The position numbers and the translations under genes were made by a program. From NCBI GenBank assembly GCA_947170415.1, contig CAMVTN010000008.1, positions 1 through 36,851 of the forward strand: a DNA stretch of 36,851 nt, given 5' to 3'. Position 1 is the first letter of the stretch; every line of letters starts with the position of its first letter. The notes beneath the pieces were generated by a model. It was given only the letters and a program-made list of their open reading frames with translations, did not search any database and was not told the origin of the DNA. Of the stretch, positions 19,115 to 28,644 are shown piece by piece. The DNA is from an uncultured Lachnospiraceae bacterium. Lineage in GTDB: Bacteria; Bacillota; Clostridia; Lachnospirales; Lachnospiraceae.

Positions 19115-22100
19115 TTATCCATTCAATAGATCTTCTACCGCATCCCAGTCAAATTCAGACACTTTTTTTCTGAGTATGATGATCTTTTGTTGTTCTTTAT
19201 CAGGTATACGATATTTCATAATTGACTGTATCAAAAAATCAATACTGTCATAATCCAGTGCTTCCACACATTCCTTTATGGATCCGTATGCTTCATCAAG
19301 CGCCGACTGTGGAATTTCCTCTTTTGACGGATCGTTCATTTCCGCTTTCCACTCTTCTGTATCATCATGAATAAACGGAGCCAATATATCCAGATACTTT
19401 TCGTATTCATTTAGAAGCACCGGTGTCTTTTCTCCGATCTCCGCGTCATCTATAGCCCCTTCAACACTGGCATTTTCCAGTTCTTCCGCCATTTTCGACA
19501 GTTCCGATGCTCCTATCATCCTTGCAGAACTTTTTAACGAATGAACCTTTATATTATAATTATGAAAATCTTCCCTCTCATAAAATAATCGGATATTTTT
19601 TATATTTTCTGATATGTTATCTGCAAAAAGTTGTAACGCTTTCATAAAATCTTCTGCAGACCCTGTATTACGTATACCCGTTCTGTGATCAATCCCATTA
19701 AGTTCAGTAACCCACGGCTCAAGTTTCTCAATCTCATCAATATCCTGCGACTCATCAATCTGTATTATTTCAACCTTTTCAGGTGGAAGCAGTCCGATCA
19801 TCGCCCTTTCTAACCGGGCACTGTCTATGGGCTTCGTCATATAGTCCACAAAACCTGCACTTATATAATTTTCTCTCGCACCGGAAATTGCATTTGCCGT
19901 GAGAGCGACCACAGGTGTTTCCTGATTAGGATGCTCATGATCTTTCCGGATAAGTGACAGAGTTTCCATGCCATCAAGTTCCGGCATCCTGTGATCCAGG
20001 AAGATTATGTCATACCTTTTCTCCTTGATCATCATCAGGCACTGTTTACCACTTGTTGCAGTATCGATCTTAACTCCTGTCTTCTTAAGAAGTCCACGTA
20101 CAACCGTAAGGTTCATTTCCGTATCATCAACAACCAGTATCTCTGCCTTAGGAGCTCTGAAACTCTCCTGATAGCGCGGCTGATCATTTAATGTCCTGTC
20201 AAAACTAAGCGAAATGTCACCAACTGCTTCCCAACTATTAATCTGCTGAGGAACTGAAAAATGAAAGTTCGAACCCTCTCCATAAACACTTTCCAATTCC
20301 AGCTTACTGTCCATGAGTCCCAGCAATTTCTGAGTAATACTCATTCCGAGGCCGGTTCCCTCTATTGTACGGTTCTTTTCTTCCTCTATTCTCTCAAACG
20401 GAGCAAAGAGCTTCTGCACATCTTCCTCTTTTATGCCGGCTCCCGTATCCTTAACAGAGATCTTCAGGTCAATACTTTCCTCACTCTTTTTTTCATATCT
20501 TATAGAAAGTGTTATGCTTCCTTTTTCCGTATACTTTACAGCATTTGTAAGTATGTTTAACACAACCTGCTTAATCCGTATCTCATCTCCGCGAAGAAGA
20601 TGCGGCATTTCATGATCTACATCCACTATCAGATCCAGTTTCTTCGCATCAACCCTGCTCCGGATCATATTTACGAGATCGTTGACCACAGAACTCAGCT
20701 CATAATCAACCGGGATTATCTCCATTTTTCCAGCCTCTATCTTTGAGAAATCCAGAATATCATTTATGAGACCGAGCAGTGTTTTTCCTGCACTTTGTAT
20801 ATTTTTTGCGTATCTGAGTATAGTCTGATCCTCAGACTCACGAAGGATCATTTCATCCATTCCAAGTACTGCATTTATCGGAGTTCTGATCTCATGAGAA
20901 ATATTGGATAAAAAGCTGGTCTTTGCATCATTCGCTGCCTTTGCGATCTTTAACTCATTTTCAAGCAAAACCTGCTTTTCCTTATCCGCGATATAAGTCA
21001 GAAGTTCCGACGCAGTCTTATCTACCGCATGGTACAGTGACTCCACTTCATCACCGGTCTTTACTTCCAATGCATGTATCTTTGCCAGACTTTCTCTCCG
21101 TTCTTCATCACTGTTATACGCCAGCTGATCCATGGCAGATGCTACACCAAGGATCGGATGGACGATCTTACGCTGTGCATACGCATCTATGATAATGACC
21201 AGTACCATCTCAACCATAAGAAGAGAAAAGATCATCTGCAGATAAAACGAAAACTGATTTTTCAGAGTATTTAATACTCTGTGCGCCTCTTCCTCATCTC
21301 CTTCTTCATCATTCATTGCTCTCGACTGATCTATAAGTGTCTGTTTTAATTCATTGATCCTTTTACGTGCCTCGGGAGACAATCCATCCGACAATCTCTG
21401 CAAAGCCTCGATCTTTGCCATTATTTCTTCTTCAGTTTCTTTTAATGGTTTGTAAGAATCATCCAAATCCGAACCTGGATTCAGATATGCACTTCTCCAC
21501 TCATCATCCGTCAGATTACCGACTCTTCTGCTTCCACCCGTTTTCCAAAAATCCAACTGTAGAGAGATCGTTCCGTTCAATGTATTTACTATGAGGATAT
21601 TAACGAATACTACGGATGCGATCATCATCGTCGTTGCAGTAACAAGAATTATCGTTGTTATCCTGCGCCGGAGCGATCCATGTGCACTGTCAAATATGTT
21701 CTTTTCTACGTGCTTTCTGAGATTTTTATCCTTTATATAGTGCTGACTGTTTCCAAAGAAGAGCAGGATCCGGTCCGGTGCATATCTATAAAAAAGAAGT
21801 ATCAGAACAACAGCAAGAAGAACTCCTGGGATAATTCGTCCGAAAGATCTGACCATCCCTGCAAAAACAGCAGTCACGTCCTTGTTCCCTACATACGATT
21901 CCACGGAATAGACTATAAACATAAATAATTCTTCTACGCTGGTGATGAGAATGATATATCCGATAACTCCACGAACAGTCCTAAACCACCCTTTAGCAGA
22001 AAAAATCGATGCTAGCATACAGATAAGCAGCAGAAAAACGCCTTTTCCGACTCCCGCCCCTGTAGTGATGGCGAGAATGAAATAAGACAATAAGGTTACA

Positions 22101-22288
22101 GCCGCCCCCTGAAAACCACCGCAGATAGATGATACCAGAAGTGTACCTGTAAACTGCACGCTTAACAGGCCGTCATTCTGAAACATAAAAACCAGATTCA
22201 GAATAAGACCGGCAGTACAGATAACACTCATCCAAAAGGCTCTGTCCGTATCATATTTTAACCAATCCAGGATCCTCGTCTTTTTCAT
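19115..22288 (-). CDS. Membrane-bound hybrid histidine kinase (TM-HAMP-like-HisKA-HATPase-REC-HPt)
   Basis: FLSNISHEIRTPINAVLGMDEMIL, GTGLGMSITQKLL, ILVVDDTEMNLTVVRGLL...DIIFLDHRMPELDGMETL, HSLKSSARMIGASELS. Confidence 0.95.
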   Translation of the reverse strand: MKKTRILDWLKYDTDRAFWMSVICTAGLILNLVFMFQNDGLLSVQFTGTLLVSSICGGFQGAAVTLLSYFILAITTGAGVGKGVFLLLICMLASIFSAKGWFRTVRGVIGYIILITSVEELFMFIVYSVESYVGNKDVTAVFAGMVRSFGRIIPGVLLAVVLILLFYRYAPDRILLFFGNSQHYIKDKNLRKHVEKNIFDSAHGSLRRRITTIILVTATTMMIASVVFVNILIVNTLNGTISLQLDFWKTGGSRRVGNLTDDEWRSAYLNPGSDLDDSYKPLKETEEEIMAKIEALQRLSDGLSPEARKRINELKQTLIDQSRAMNDEEGDEEEAHRVLNTLKNQFSFYLQMIFSLLMVEMVLVIIIDAYAQRKIVHPILGVASAMDQLAYNSDEERRESLAKIHALEVKTGDEVESLYHAVDKTASELLTYIADKEKQVLLENELKIAKAANDAKTSFLSNISHEIRTPINAVLGMDEMILRESEDQTILRYAKNIQSAGKTLLGLINDILDFSKIEAGKMEIIPVDYELSSVVNDLVNMIRSRVDAKKLDLIVDVDHEMPHLLRGDEIRIKQVVLNILTNAVKYTEKGSITLSIRYEKKSEESIDLKISVKDTGAGIKEEDVQKLFAPFERIEEEKNRTIEGTGLGMSITQKLLGLMDSKLELESVYGEGSNFHFSVPQQINSWEAVGDISLSFDRTLNDQPRYQESFRAPKAEILVVDDTEMNLTVVRGLLKKTGVKIDTATSGKQCLMMIKEKRYDIIFLDHRMPELDGMETLSLIRKDHEHPNQETPVVALTANAISGARENYISAGFVDYMTKPIDSARLERAMIGLLPPEKVEIIQIDESQDIDEIEKLEPWVTELNGIDHRTGIRNTGSAEDFMKALQLFADNISENIKNIRLFYEREDFHNYNIKVHSLKSSARMIGASELSKMAEELENASVEGAIDDAEIGEKTPVLLNEYEKYLDILAPFIHDDTEEWKAEMNDPSKEEIPQSALDEAYGSIKECVEALDYDSIDFLIQSIMKYRIPDKEQQKIIILRKKVSEFDWDAVEDLLNG

Positions 22289-22361
22289 TATTTAAATAAC
22301 TCCTCTTATCGTTCATGAAAAGAATCCGTTTAGGTTTTTTATCGGCATTTCTTCATACATA

Positions 22362-22408
22362 AAAAAGAGATACCGCTAAACGTTCTCACGCTTTACGATA
22401 TCTCTTTA
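22362..22408 (-). terminator. Intrinsic terminator of the lipoprotein gene
   Basis: Minus strand GAGATATCG...GCGGTATCTCTTTTTT. Confidence 0.7.
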
Positions 22409-22414
22409 TCGCTC

Positions 22415-23569
22415 TCACTCTTTTACAAATCCAGATTCGTTATAGATGTATTTGTACTCATTTTTTACGTTTTTATCCTTTTCATTAACCGATATTAAAA
22501 TATCCTTCTCTCCATCAGCATTTAAATCGACATATTTTCTATCTATAATCACCTCATCACACGGGTATTCTTCTGCTTCTGTTGAATCAATCGGATATTC
22601 TATATCTAAAAATTTTAAATCATTCTTTGACACAAAAAAATAATCTTTATAATGAACATAGCCGTCTTTTTCTTTATTACTTTTTTTAACCGATATTCGA
22701 TAACACTTTTGTTTCTCATCCATCCAGCCGGACGATTCCAAATCCAAGCCGTCTTCAATTTTTACAATATCATTCATCAATATATTTAAATCTTTATCAT
22801 CCACATATTGAAATGTTCTTAAATCATCTCTACTATCAAATATTTTTACAAATCCCCCACTTATGTATTTGTACTTATAATTTTGATATTTAAAACTCCC
22901 CTCTATGCATTGAGATTCCTTGTCAATCCGGGGATTTGGTATTGATTCAAAAAACTTATTGTATCTAAATTCACCGTCATTATAAATATATGCACAATAA
23001 TACTTTGTTCCTGCCGCTCCCTGTTGACCTAAAAAAATCACTATATCCTTATTCCCGTCAAAAGTTACATCTTCGTATTTAGCCTCAAAATCACACATTC
23101 CAAAAACATATCTATCCGAATCAAACGAATTTTTCTTTGACGGATATTCCACCTTTAATTTCTTAATTTTCCCATCTTTCCTTACAAAAAAATAATCTTT
23201 CAAATGCAGATACTCATCCTCAATCTCTTTATCTCTCCTGATACCTACCCTATAGCACTCCTTGGAATCATCAATCCAATCCGAGAAATCAACATCATAC
23301 TTCTCACCTTTATCCAATGTCCTATTGATTTCCGTATCAAGTACATTATCCCCTGTTTCGGAAACAAAATTTTTTTCATCACATTCTGTTTCTTTTAATT
23401 CTTCATTTTCACAATTTAAATTTATCGCGTTAGCTGAAATCTCTACTACCTCCGTTGAATCTTTAACTGATTGAATTATTCCACATCCTGCGAAAAGTAT
23501 AATATACATAGTTAACATTAATGCAAATATCAATTTTCCTGTCTTTGGCATCGCATCCCTCTTCTTCAT
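22415..23569 (-). CDS. Lipoprotein with two copies of an FG-GAP-like Asp-rich domain
   Basis: Lipobox-like LFAGC near the N-terminus; two homologous halves (SDWIDDSKECYRVGIRRDKEIEDEYLHLKDYFFVRKDGK / SGWMDEKQKCYRISVKKSNKEKDGYVHYKDYFFVSKND), each ending in a DGxKD-type motif (VTFDGNKDIVI / VDLNADGEKDILI). Confidence 0.75.
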   Translation of the reverse strand: MKKRDAMPKTGKLIFALMLTMYIILFAGCGIIQSVKDSTEVVEISANAINLNCENEELKETECDEKNFVSETGDNVLDTEINRTLDKGEKYDVDFSDWIDDSKECYRVGIRRDKEIEDEYLHLKDYFFVRKDGKIKKLKVEYPSKKNSFDSDRYVFGMCDFEAKYEDVTFDGNKDIVIFLGQQGAAGTKYYCAYIYNDGEFRYNKFFESIPNPRIDKESQCIEGSFKYQNYKYKYISGGFVKIFDSRDDLRTFQYVDDKDLNILMNDIVKIEDGLDLESSGWMDEKQKCYRISVKKSNKEKDGYVHYKDYFFVSKNDLKFLDIEYPIDSTEAEEYPCDEVIIDRKYVDLNADGEKDILISVNEKDKNVKNEYKYIYNESGFVKE

Positions 23570-23636
23570 GAAAATATATGTACTTTTTCCAACTCCTCAT
23601 TTATCCTCACATAATAATCCGCTCGTTCTTTAAAAA

Positions 23637-23665
23637 ATACAGGCTCCAAACCAATCGGTTGAGAG
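23637..23665 (-). terminator. Terminator of the Rpn-like gene
   Basis: Minus strand CGGGCTC-tcAACCgattGGTTtg-GAGCCTG followed by TATTTTTT. Confidence 0.65.
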
Positions 23666-23696
23666 CCCGTAAAAAAACCATTAATTAAATAAATTC

Positions 23697-24485
23697 TCAC
23701 TTACAATTTGCTTTTTCCTTCACGGCAGAAATCTCCTCAAGCGTGACATCCATATACTTACATATTTTAGATTCTGGAAGATTATCTTTCAGCATCTCAA
23801 GGATATGACGTTCTTTATCTTTGGAAATAGCTTCCTGGTTGTATTTTTCCATCAATTCACACATAGAATTTAATCCTCCTTCCGTTTCTTTAAGTTTCTT
23901 AACTTCACTAGAAAATTTAGGAAACTTGGGATTGTTAACCTCTTTTTTTACAAAACAAGACATAAGATCTGCTATGTCTGTCCCGTCATCGACAGCCGTA
24001 TTAACGAATATCTCTTTAAGGCCATCATCAATAACGTCATTTGTCTCTCTGATCACTTTGTCTACATGATAGATTGTCTTTCCTTTAGCAAGGAAATCAA
24101 ACTCTGATATATAGACGATGCATACGTTAGCAACTTCTTCGAACTTATCGCCCGGATCTGACTCCTTTACGGTAATGCTTGATGCATTGAATCTGGCTCT
24201 ACGCAGATGATCATCATTGTTAGCACGCTGCACCTCGATATTGCATTTACTGCCATCGCCTAGCGTACACAGTGCGTCTAGTCTTACCGAGCGACCGTAG
24301 ATATTTCGTCCACTGCTTTGGACAATCACATCTTCAACAACTAATTCGTTATCCTCTAATATTGTACGCAGTATTTCCTCACATACTTCCTTATTTGAAG
24401 CAAGCAATTCAAAGAAAACATCGTCAATAGGACGAAAATCTCGAACTTTAGCTCTTTTTTCTTCTAAAGTCAATTTGTTACTCAT
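23697..24485 (-). CDS. Rpn family / PD-(D/E)XK nuclease-transposase-like protein
   Basis: FRPIDDVFFELLASNKEVCEEILRTILED...GRSVRLDALCTLGDGSKCNIEVQRANNDDHLRRARFNAS. Confidence 0.88.
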   Translation of the reverse strand: MSNKLTLEEKRAKVRDFRPIDDVFFELLASNKEVCEEILRTILEDNELVVEDVIVQSSGRNIYGRSVRLDALCTLGDGSKCNIEVQRANNDDHLRRARFNASSITVKESDPGDKFEEVANVCIVYISEFDFLAKGKTIYHVDKVIRETNDVIDDGLKEIFVNTAVDDGTDIADLMSCFVKKEVNNPKFPKFSSEVKKLKETEGGLNSMCELMEKYNQEAISKDKERHILEMLKDNLPESKICKYMDVTLEEISAVKEKANCK

Positions 24486-24622
24486 ATTGATTCCTTTCTC
24501 TGCCTTCTAATTCATGTGTTGCATCTATACAAACAGGGAAAGGATAGCCTCACCCTGATTAATTTCTCTCACAGGGCGAAATACCCATATATTTTCTATG
24601 ATAATCAAATTCTATACATTAA

Positions 24623-25026
24623 CCTGAATAATTCACGTTCTTTCGGATTATCCGCATAGTTACTGCCTTGAGAACGCATATTAATTTCACCCAGCAGGTG
24701 AAAATATTGAGGGTATTTTAAAAGTCTCAATTCTGTTAAAATTTAGGTGTCGAATCCAAACATTTAACAAAAAGAGACTTTATATGCATAGTTTAGATTA
24801 TAAAACCCTCGAAAGCAATAAGCGATTTAAAATTAATTTTGGTGACAGTGATAATCTGATGCAGGTCATGTATCAGATCATTGCTGCTTATAATGAGGAT
24901 AACTGCGCTGATGAGCTCTCAAAAGAACCATTATTCACCGCCATCTTAGAGAAGGAACGCCTTGTTCAAAAAAATGATTATTAATTTGATTATTTGCAGT
25001 GGTCGGGTTGTCATGAATAATTCAGG
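24623..25026 (+). mobile_element. Decayed/internally deleted IS1380-like element
   Basis: Imperfect terminal inverted repeat CCTGAATAATTCACG / CATGAATAATTCAGG, flanked on both sides by TTAA, enclosing a 66-aa ORF resembling an IS1380 transposase N-terminus. Confidence 0.6.
24784..24984 (+). pseudogene. Truncated IS1380-family transposase N-terminal fragment
   Basis: MQVMYQIIAAYNEDNCADELSKEPLFTAILEKERLVQ resembles the IS1380 N-terminal pattern (..AGYEDxNDADELRxDPLF..); ends abruptly at 66 aa. Confidence 0.6.
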
Positions 25027-25072
25027 TTAATTTGATTATTTGCACTGGTCAGGTTGTCATGAATAATTCAGG
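24981..25072. repeat. Tandem duplication of a 46-bp unit (2 copies)
   Basis: 24981-25026 and 25027-25072, TTAATTTGATTATTTGCASTGGTCRGGTTGTCATGAATAATTCAGG, two differences. Confidence 0.9.
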
Positions 25073-25217
25073 GTCAATATTTACCCACCCCACATTTCTT
25101 AAAATTTGCGGTAGTTCCATTCTTAAAAATCCCAAGACTTCCTTAAAAAATCTGCGTGCAACATAATATGTGCATAGCGAGCTTTACTCTTATGGGAATT
25201 TCCTATAAGCATAAAAA

Positions 25218-25253
25218 CGGTTTCATGTAATGCTTACACATTACACGAAACCG
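25218..25253 (-). terminator. Intrinsic terminator of the transporter/dehydrogenase operon
   Basis: Minus strand CGGTTTCGTGTAATG-tgtaag-CATTACATGAAACCGTTTTTATGC. Confidence 0.8.
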
Positions 25254-25288
25254 CCAATTAGGAGTTTAATTATGGATTTGATTTCTTC

Positions 25289-26338
25289 TTACTTAACTTT
25301 CAGCATCACTTTCAGTGCATCAGTCTTGTTGGTAAGTGCCTCTTGGTATGCTTCATTAATATCAGCAAAATCATACTCATGTGTTACAAGAGGCTTTACG
25401 TCGATAGCACCCTTTGCAACAGCTGCGATTGCTTTCGGATAGATATTTCTGTAACGGAATACAGAAGTGATGGTTACTTCCTTATCCATAATTTGTGCGA
25501 AGTTATAAGCAATCTCAGGTTTTACGGAGAGACCTACGAGACAAATCGTACCACCTCTCTTAACGAGGAACGGTGTCTGCTTTATCGTTACTTCACTTCC
25601 TGCTGTCTCAAATACCTTCTCAGCTCCTGCTCCGTCAGTTGCTTTCTTAACCTCTTCAAAAACATCCTGCTCACCGCTGTTGATCACCACATCTGCGCCC
25701 ATCTTCTTTGCAAGTTCCAGCTTTGCAGGGATTAAATCAGCTACTATTATCTTACCTGCACCGTGTGCCTTGCAGGAAAGAAGTGTTGTCATACCGATAG
25801 TACCTGCCCCAAGGATCACAACGCTTTCGCCCACACCTACACTTGCCTGATTTGCCGCATGGAAGCCAACTGAAAGCGGCTCTATCAAAGCACCTTCCTT
25901 TGTAGTAACATTTTCAGGGAGCTTAAAGCAGTAATCTGCCGGAAACTCTATAAATTCTTCATTGCATCCGGGAACAGGCGGCGTAGCCAAAAATTGTACA
26001 TCCGGGCATAAATTATATTTACCCTCTTTGCAGAATTCACAGGTTCCATCCACAACCCCAGGCTCAAGACACACCTTGTCGCCAACCTTTACGTTTGTAA
26101 CACCTTCTCCTACTTCTACTACTGTTCCTGCCGCTTCATGGCCGAGCATGTAGTCCTGGGACAAATCCACTTCATAAGCGCCAACACGTCCACTGTGGTA
26201 GTAATGAACATCCGAGCCGCAGATACCAACGTATTCAAGAGAAACTACCACTTTTCCCTTTCCAGCTGTCGGCTTCTGCATTTCCTTTATGATCATATTG
26301 TCAAGTCCGCGCATAAAAGCGCCTTTCATTGTTCCCAT
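25289..26338 (-). CDS. Zinc-type polyol dehydrogenase (sorbitol/xylitol dehydrogenase-like)
   Basis: YVGICGSDVHYYHSGRVG, GHEAAGTVVEVGEGV, VVILGAGTIGMTTLLSCKAHGA. Start placed at MGTMKGAF (ATG 26338, AGGAGGGT upstream), not the ORF-track start 26398. Confidence 0.9.
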   Translation of the reverse strand: MGTMKGAFMRGLDNMIIKEMQKPTAGKGKVVVSLEYVGICGSDVHYYHSGRVGAYEVDLSQDYMLGHEAAGTVVEVGEGVTNVKVGDKVCLEPGVVDGTCEFCKEGKYNLCPDVQFLATPPVPGCNEEFIEFPADYCFKLPENVTTKEGALIEPLSVGFHAANQASVGVGESVVILGAGTIGMTTLLSCKAHGAGKIIVADLIPAKLELAKKMGADVVINSGEQDVFEEVKKATDGAGAEKVFETAGSEVTIKQTPFLVKRGGTICLVGLSVKPEIAYNFAQIMDKEVTITSVFRYRNIYPKAIAAVAKGAIDVKPLVTHEYDFADINEAYQEALTNKTDALKVMLKVK

Positions 26339-26362
26339 AGTACCCTCCTGTATCTTATATGC

Positions 26363-26384
26363 AACGGCAGTTCCCGCTGCCGTT
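26363..26384 (-). other. Intercistronic hairpin between binding-protein and dehydrogenase genes
   Basis: AACGGCAG-6 nt-CTGCCGTT, no U tract. Confidence 0.6.
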
Positions 26385-26406
26385 GCCGCTTTGTACAATT
26401 TTTAAT

Positions 26407-27528
26407 TTATTTTGCAAGTGAACCGTCTGCCGAAATTTCTCCATTATCTACATAAATCTTGATATAGTCTTCAACGTTATCAGCATTGATCTCCGGTGCA
26501 TCAACAAAGTCATTTACATCTGTAACTGCCATCTCACCGTTTACAACCTTTTCTGCATATTCCATATTCTTCTTTGCAAGCTCAGATGCATCCTGAAGTG
26601 CTGTACATGTAAGGAGACCTTCTTTAATAAGGAGACATCCCTGTGCAGTTCCGTCGACGCCGTATGCCAGGAAGTTTGATTTTCCGTCAACTACGTAATC
26701 TGTATTGTCTCTGATCGCTTCGATCGCACCTGCTGCCATGTTGTCATTCATGGAAATGATAGCGTCGATATGAGTTCCGGACTGAATCCATGCTTCCATA
26801 AGTGTCAGAGCTTCGTCGGAATTCCAGTTTGCATAATCCTCATAAAGGATATTTACGTCAGATCTCTTACTGAAGAAGTGAGTATCCCATGCCTCACGAC
26901 GTTTCTCTGCGTGATAATTTCCGGACGGACCGCGGAAAACTACTACATTTGCATTTTCAGGAATTTCCTTAACAGCTCTGTCCGCACCTACAGCCGCCTG
27001 AGCTTCCGGATCAGCATCTACAGTACCTGTTCCTGCAAGTACGGAGAGATCATCTCCACCGTCAAGGTCATTCTGATGTGTTGTAGGATTTGTTGTAATA
27101 ACCGGGATTCCTGCTTCTGTAAGTTTCTGAACATAGGGAGCCTGAGCTGCATTGTTATTTGACTGAACGATCACAAGATCATATCCCTTAGTGATTGCGT
27201 CCTCCAAAAGTCCATTTTCTGTATTATCATCAGCATCACCTGATACACATGTAAGCTCAATATCATCATAATTGCCCGCAGCTTTCTGCATCTCATTTGT
27301 GAGCCATGCAGCAAACGTGTCAGCTGAAGCTCTTGCAACAAAGCAAACCTGTTTTTTCTCACCGGCGGTCTCTGTCTTTTCTGCCGCCTGACTTCCTGTG
27401 CTCTGCTCCGTCTGTGCTGCTGAACCTGCTGCCTCTGCCGGCGTCGCAGAACCACTGTTACCTCCGCATGCTGTGAGCATAGCTGCCATTGCCAGTGAAA
27501 GAACTACACTTACGACTTTCCTTTTCAT
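26407..27528 (-). CDS. Sugar ABC transporter substrate-binding lipoprotein (RbsB-like)
   Basis: MKRKVVSVVLSLAMAAMLTACGGNSGS lipoprotein signal; periplasmic-binding fold motifs (CVSGDADDNTENGLLEDAITKGYDLVIVQSNN). Confidence 0.93.
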   Translation of the reverse strand: MKRKVVSVVLSLAMAAMLTACGGNSGSATPAEAAGSAAQTEQSTGSQAAEKTETAGEKKQVCFVARASADTFAAWLTNEMQKAAGNYDDIELTCVSGDADDNTENGLLEDAITKGYDLVIVQSNNNAAQAPYVQKLTEAGIPVITTNPTTHQNDLDGGDDLSVLAGTGTVDADPEAQAAVGADRAVKEIPENANVVVFRGPSGNYHAEKRREAWDTHFFSKRSDVNILYEDYANWNSDEALTLMEAWIQSGTHIDAIISMNDNMAAGAIEAIRDNTDYVVDGKSNFLAYGVDGTAQGCLLIKEGLLTCTALQDASELAKKNMEYAEKVVNGEMAVTDVNDFVDAPEINADNVEDYIKIYVDNGEISADGSLAK

Positions 27529-27609
27529 TTAATTTCCTCCTATACACACTTCCCATATTGTTGTGTTTAAATGCCACACCTCTTTCCTTCCCCATGCGGC
27601 ATCATATTG

Positions 27610-27634
27610 ATAAACATGCCCTTCGCATGTTTAT
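27610..27634 (-). other. Intercistronic hairpin between permease and binding-protein genes
   Basis: ATAAACATGC-5 nt-GCATGTTTAT, perfect 10-bp arms. Confidence 0.65.
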
Positions 27635-27639
27635 TTACT

Positions 27640-28644
27640 TTATGCAGCAGCATTCCCGTTTACCTTTGATTTCTTGTCTTCCGAAACCATAATGGTTTTA
27701 TGTGACTGTTTCGACTTACTCACTACATCAAACGCAACCGCGAGAACAATAATCACACCTTCGATTATTTCCTGGATGTAAGCATTTATTCCAAGAAGAT
27801 TCATGACATTCTCAAGGAAACCAATGATAAAAGCACCTGCGATAGTTCCCGGTATCGTTCCGATACCGCCTGTCATTGATGTACCGCCAACGATCGCCGC
27901 CGTAAGACCTGTCATCTCATATCCGACTGCTCCATTCGGAAGACCCGCATTATTTCTCGCCATAAAGATCACTCCTGCAAGTCCTGCAAGAATTCCATTT
28001 ATGATAAACGCCTTGTAAATACTCTTCTTAGTGTTGATCCCACTTGCTTCTGCAGCTCTCCTGTTACCTCCGATCGCATATATTCCGCGTCCAAATCGTG
28101 TATTACTCATCACATACCAGACCCCTGCCGTAAGCAGCAGAACTATCAGTACCGGAACCGGAAGGAAAGATCCGATCATTCCCTGACCTATCTTTACAAA
28201 TCCACCAAGCTGCAGGATATTCTGTCCACCTGTATAGTAAAGAGCGATACCTCTGGCTATCTGCTGCATACCAAGTGTTGCGATAAACGCCGGAACATTA
28301 AAATTTGCAACAAAAACAGCGTTAAAGAGGTTACACATGATGCTGACTGCAACTGCAACTATCACTGCAAGTATGAGTGACTGCGTCCCCTTATACATTG
28401 TCGCTGCAAGGCATCCCGAAAGCGCCAAAACCGATCCCACCGATAGATCAATGAAACCTCCGACTATCAGGATCATTTCTCCATATGCTATGAGAAGTCC
28501 TACACAAAGCTGCCTCGTAACATTGATCATGTTGCTGCTTTTCAGGAAATACGGACTTATGAGACTGCAAGCAATAAACAAAACCAAAAGAACCAGATAT
28601 ATCGCATATTTCTGCAATCCCCCGTTTAATCTGACACTCTTCAT
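27640..28644 (-). CDS. Sugar ABC transporter permease (RbsC-like)
   Basis: GEMILIVGGFIDLSVGSVLALSG, GRGIYAIGGNRRAAEASGI, IVGGTSMTGGIGTIPGTIAGAFIIG. Confidence 0.95.
   Translation of the reverse strand: MKSVRLNGGLQKYAIYLVLLVLFIACSLISPYFLKSSNMINVTRQLCVGLLIAYGEMILIVGGFIDLSVGSVLALSGCLAATMYKGTQSLILAVIVAVAVSIMCNLFNAVFVANFNVPAFIATLGMQQIARGIALYYTGGQNILQLGGFVKIGQGMIGSFLPVPVLIVLLLTAGVWYVMSNTRFGRGIYAIGGNRRAAEASGINTKKSIYKAFIINGILAGLAGVIFMARNNAGLPNGAVGYEMTGLTAAIVGGTSMTGGIGTIPGTIAGAFIIGFLENVMNLLGINAYIQEIIEGVIIVLAVAFDVVSKSKQSHKTIMVSEDKKSKVNGNAAA

Noticed and set aside
23697-24485. Rpn-like/PD-(D/E)XK protein as part of a new defence system
   Set aside because: It is a common family in Lachnospiraceae genomes, and its neighbours (lipoprotein, IS remnant) do not form a recognisable defence operon.
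24981-25072. Short direct repeats as a CRISPR array
   Set aside because: Two contiguous 46-bp copies without spacers; part of the IS-like right end.
26339-26398. N-terminal extension MYKAATAAGTAVAYKIQEGT of the polyol dehydrogenase
   Set aside because: It is the translated intercistronic hairpin and Shine-Dalgarno region; MGTMKGAF is the likely start.
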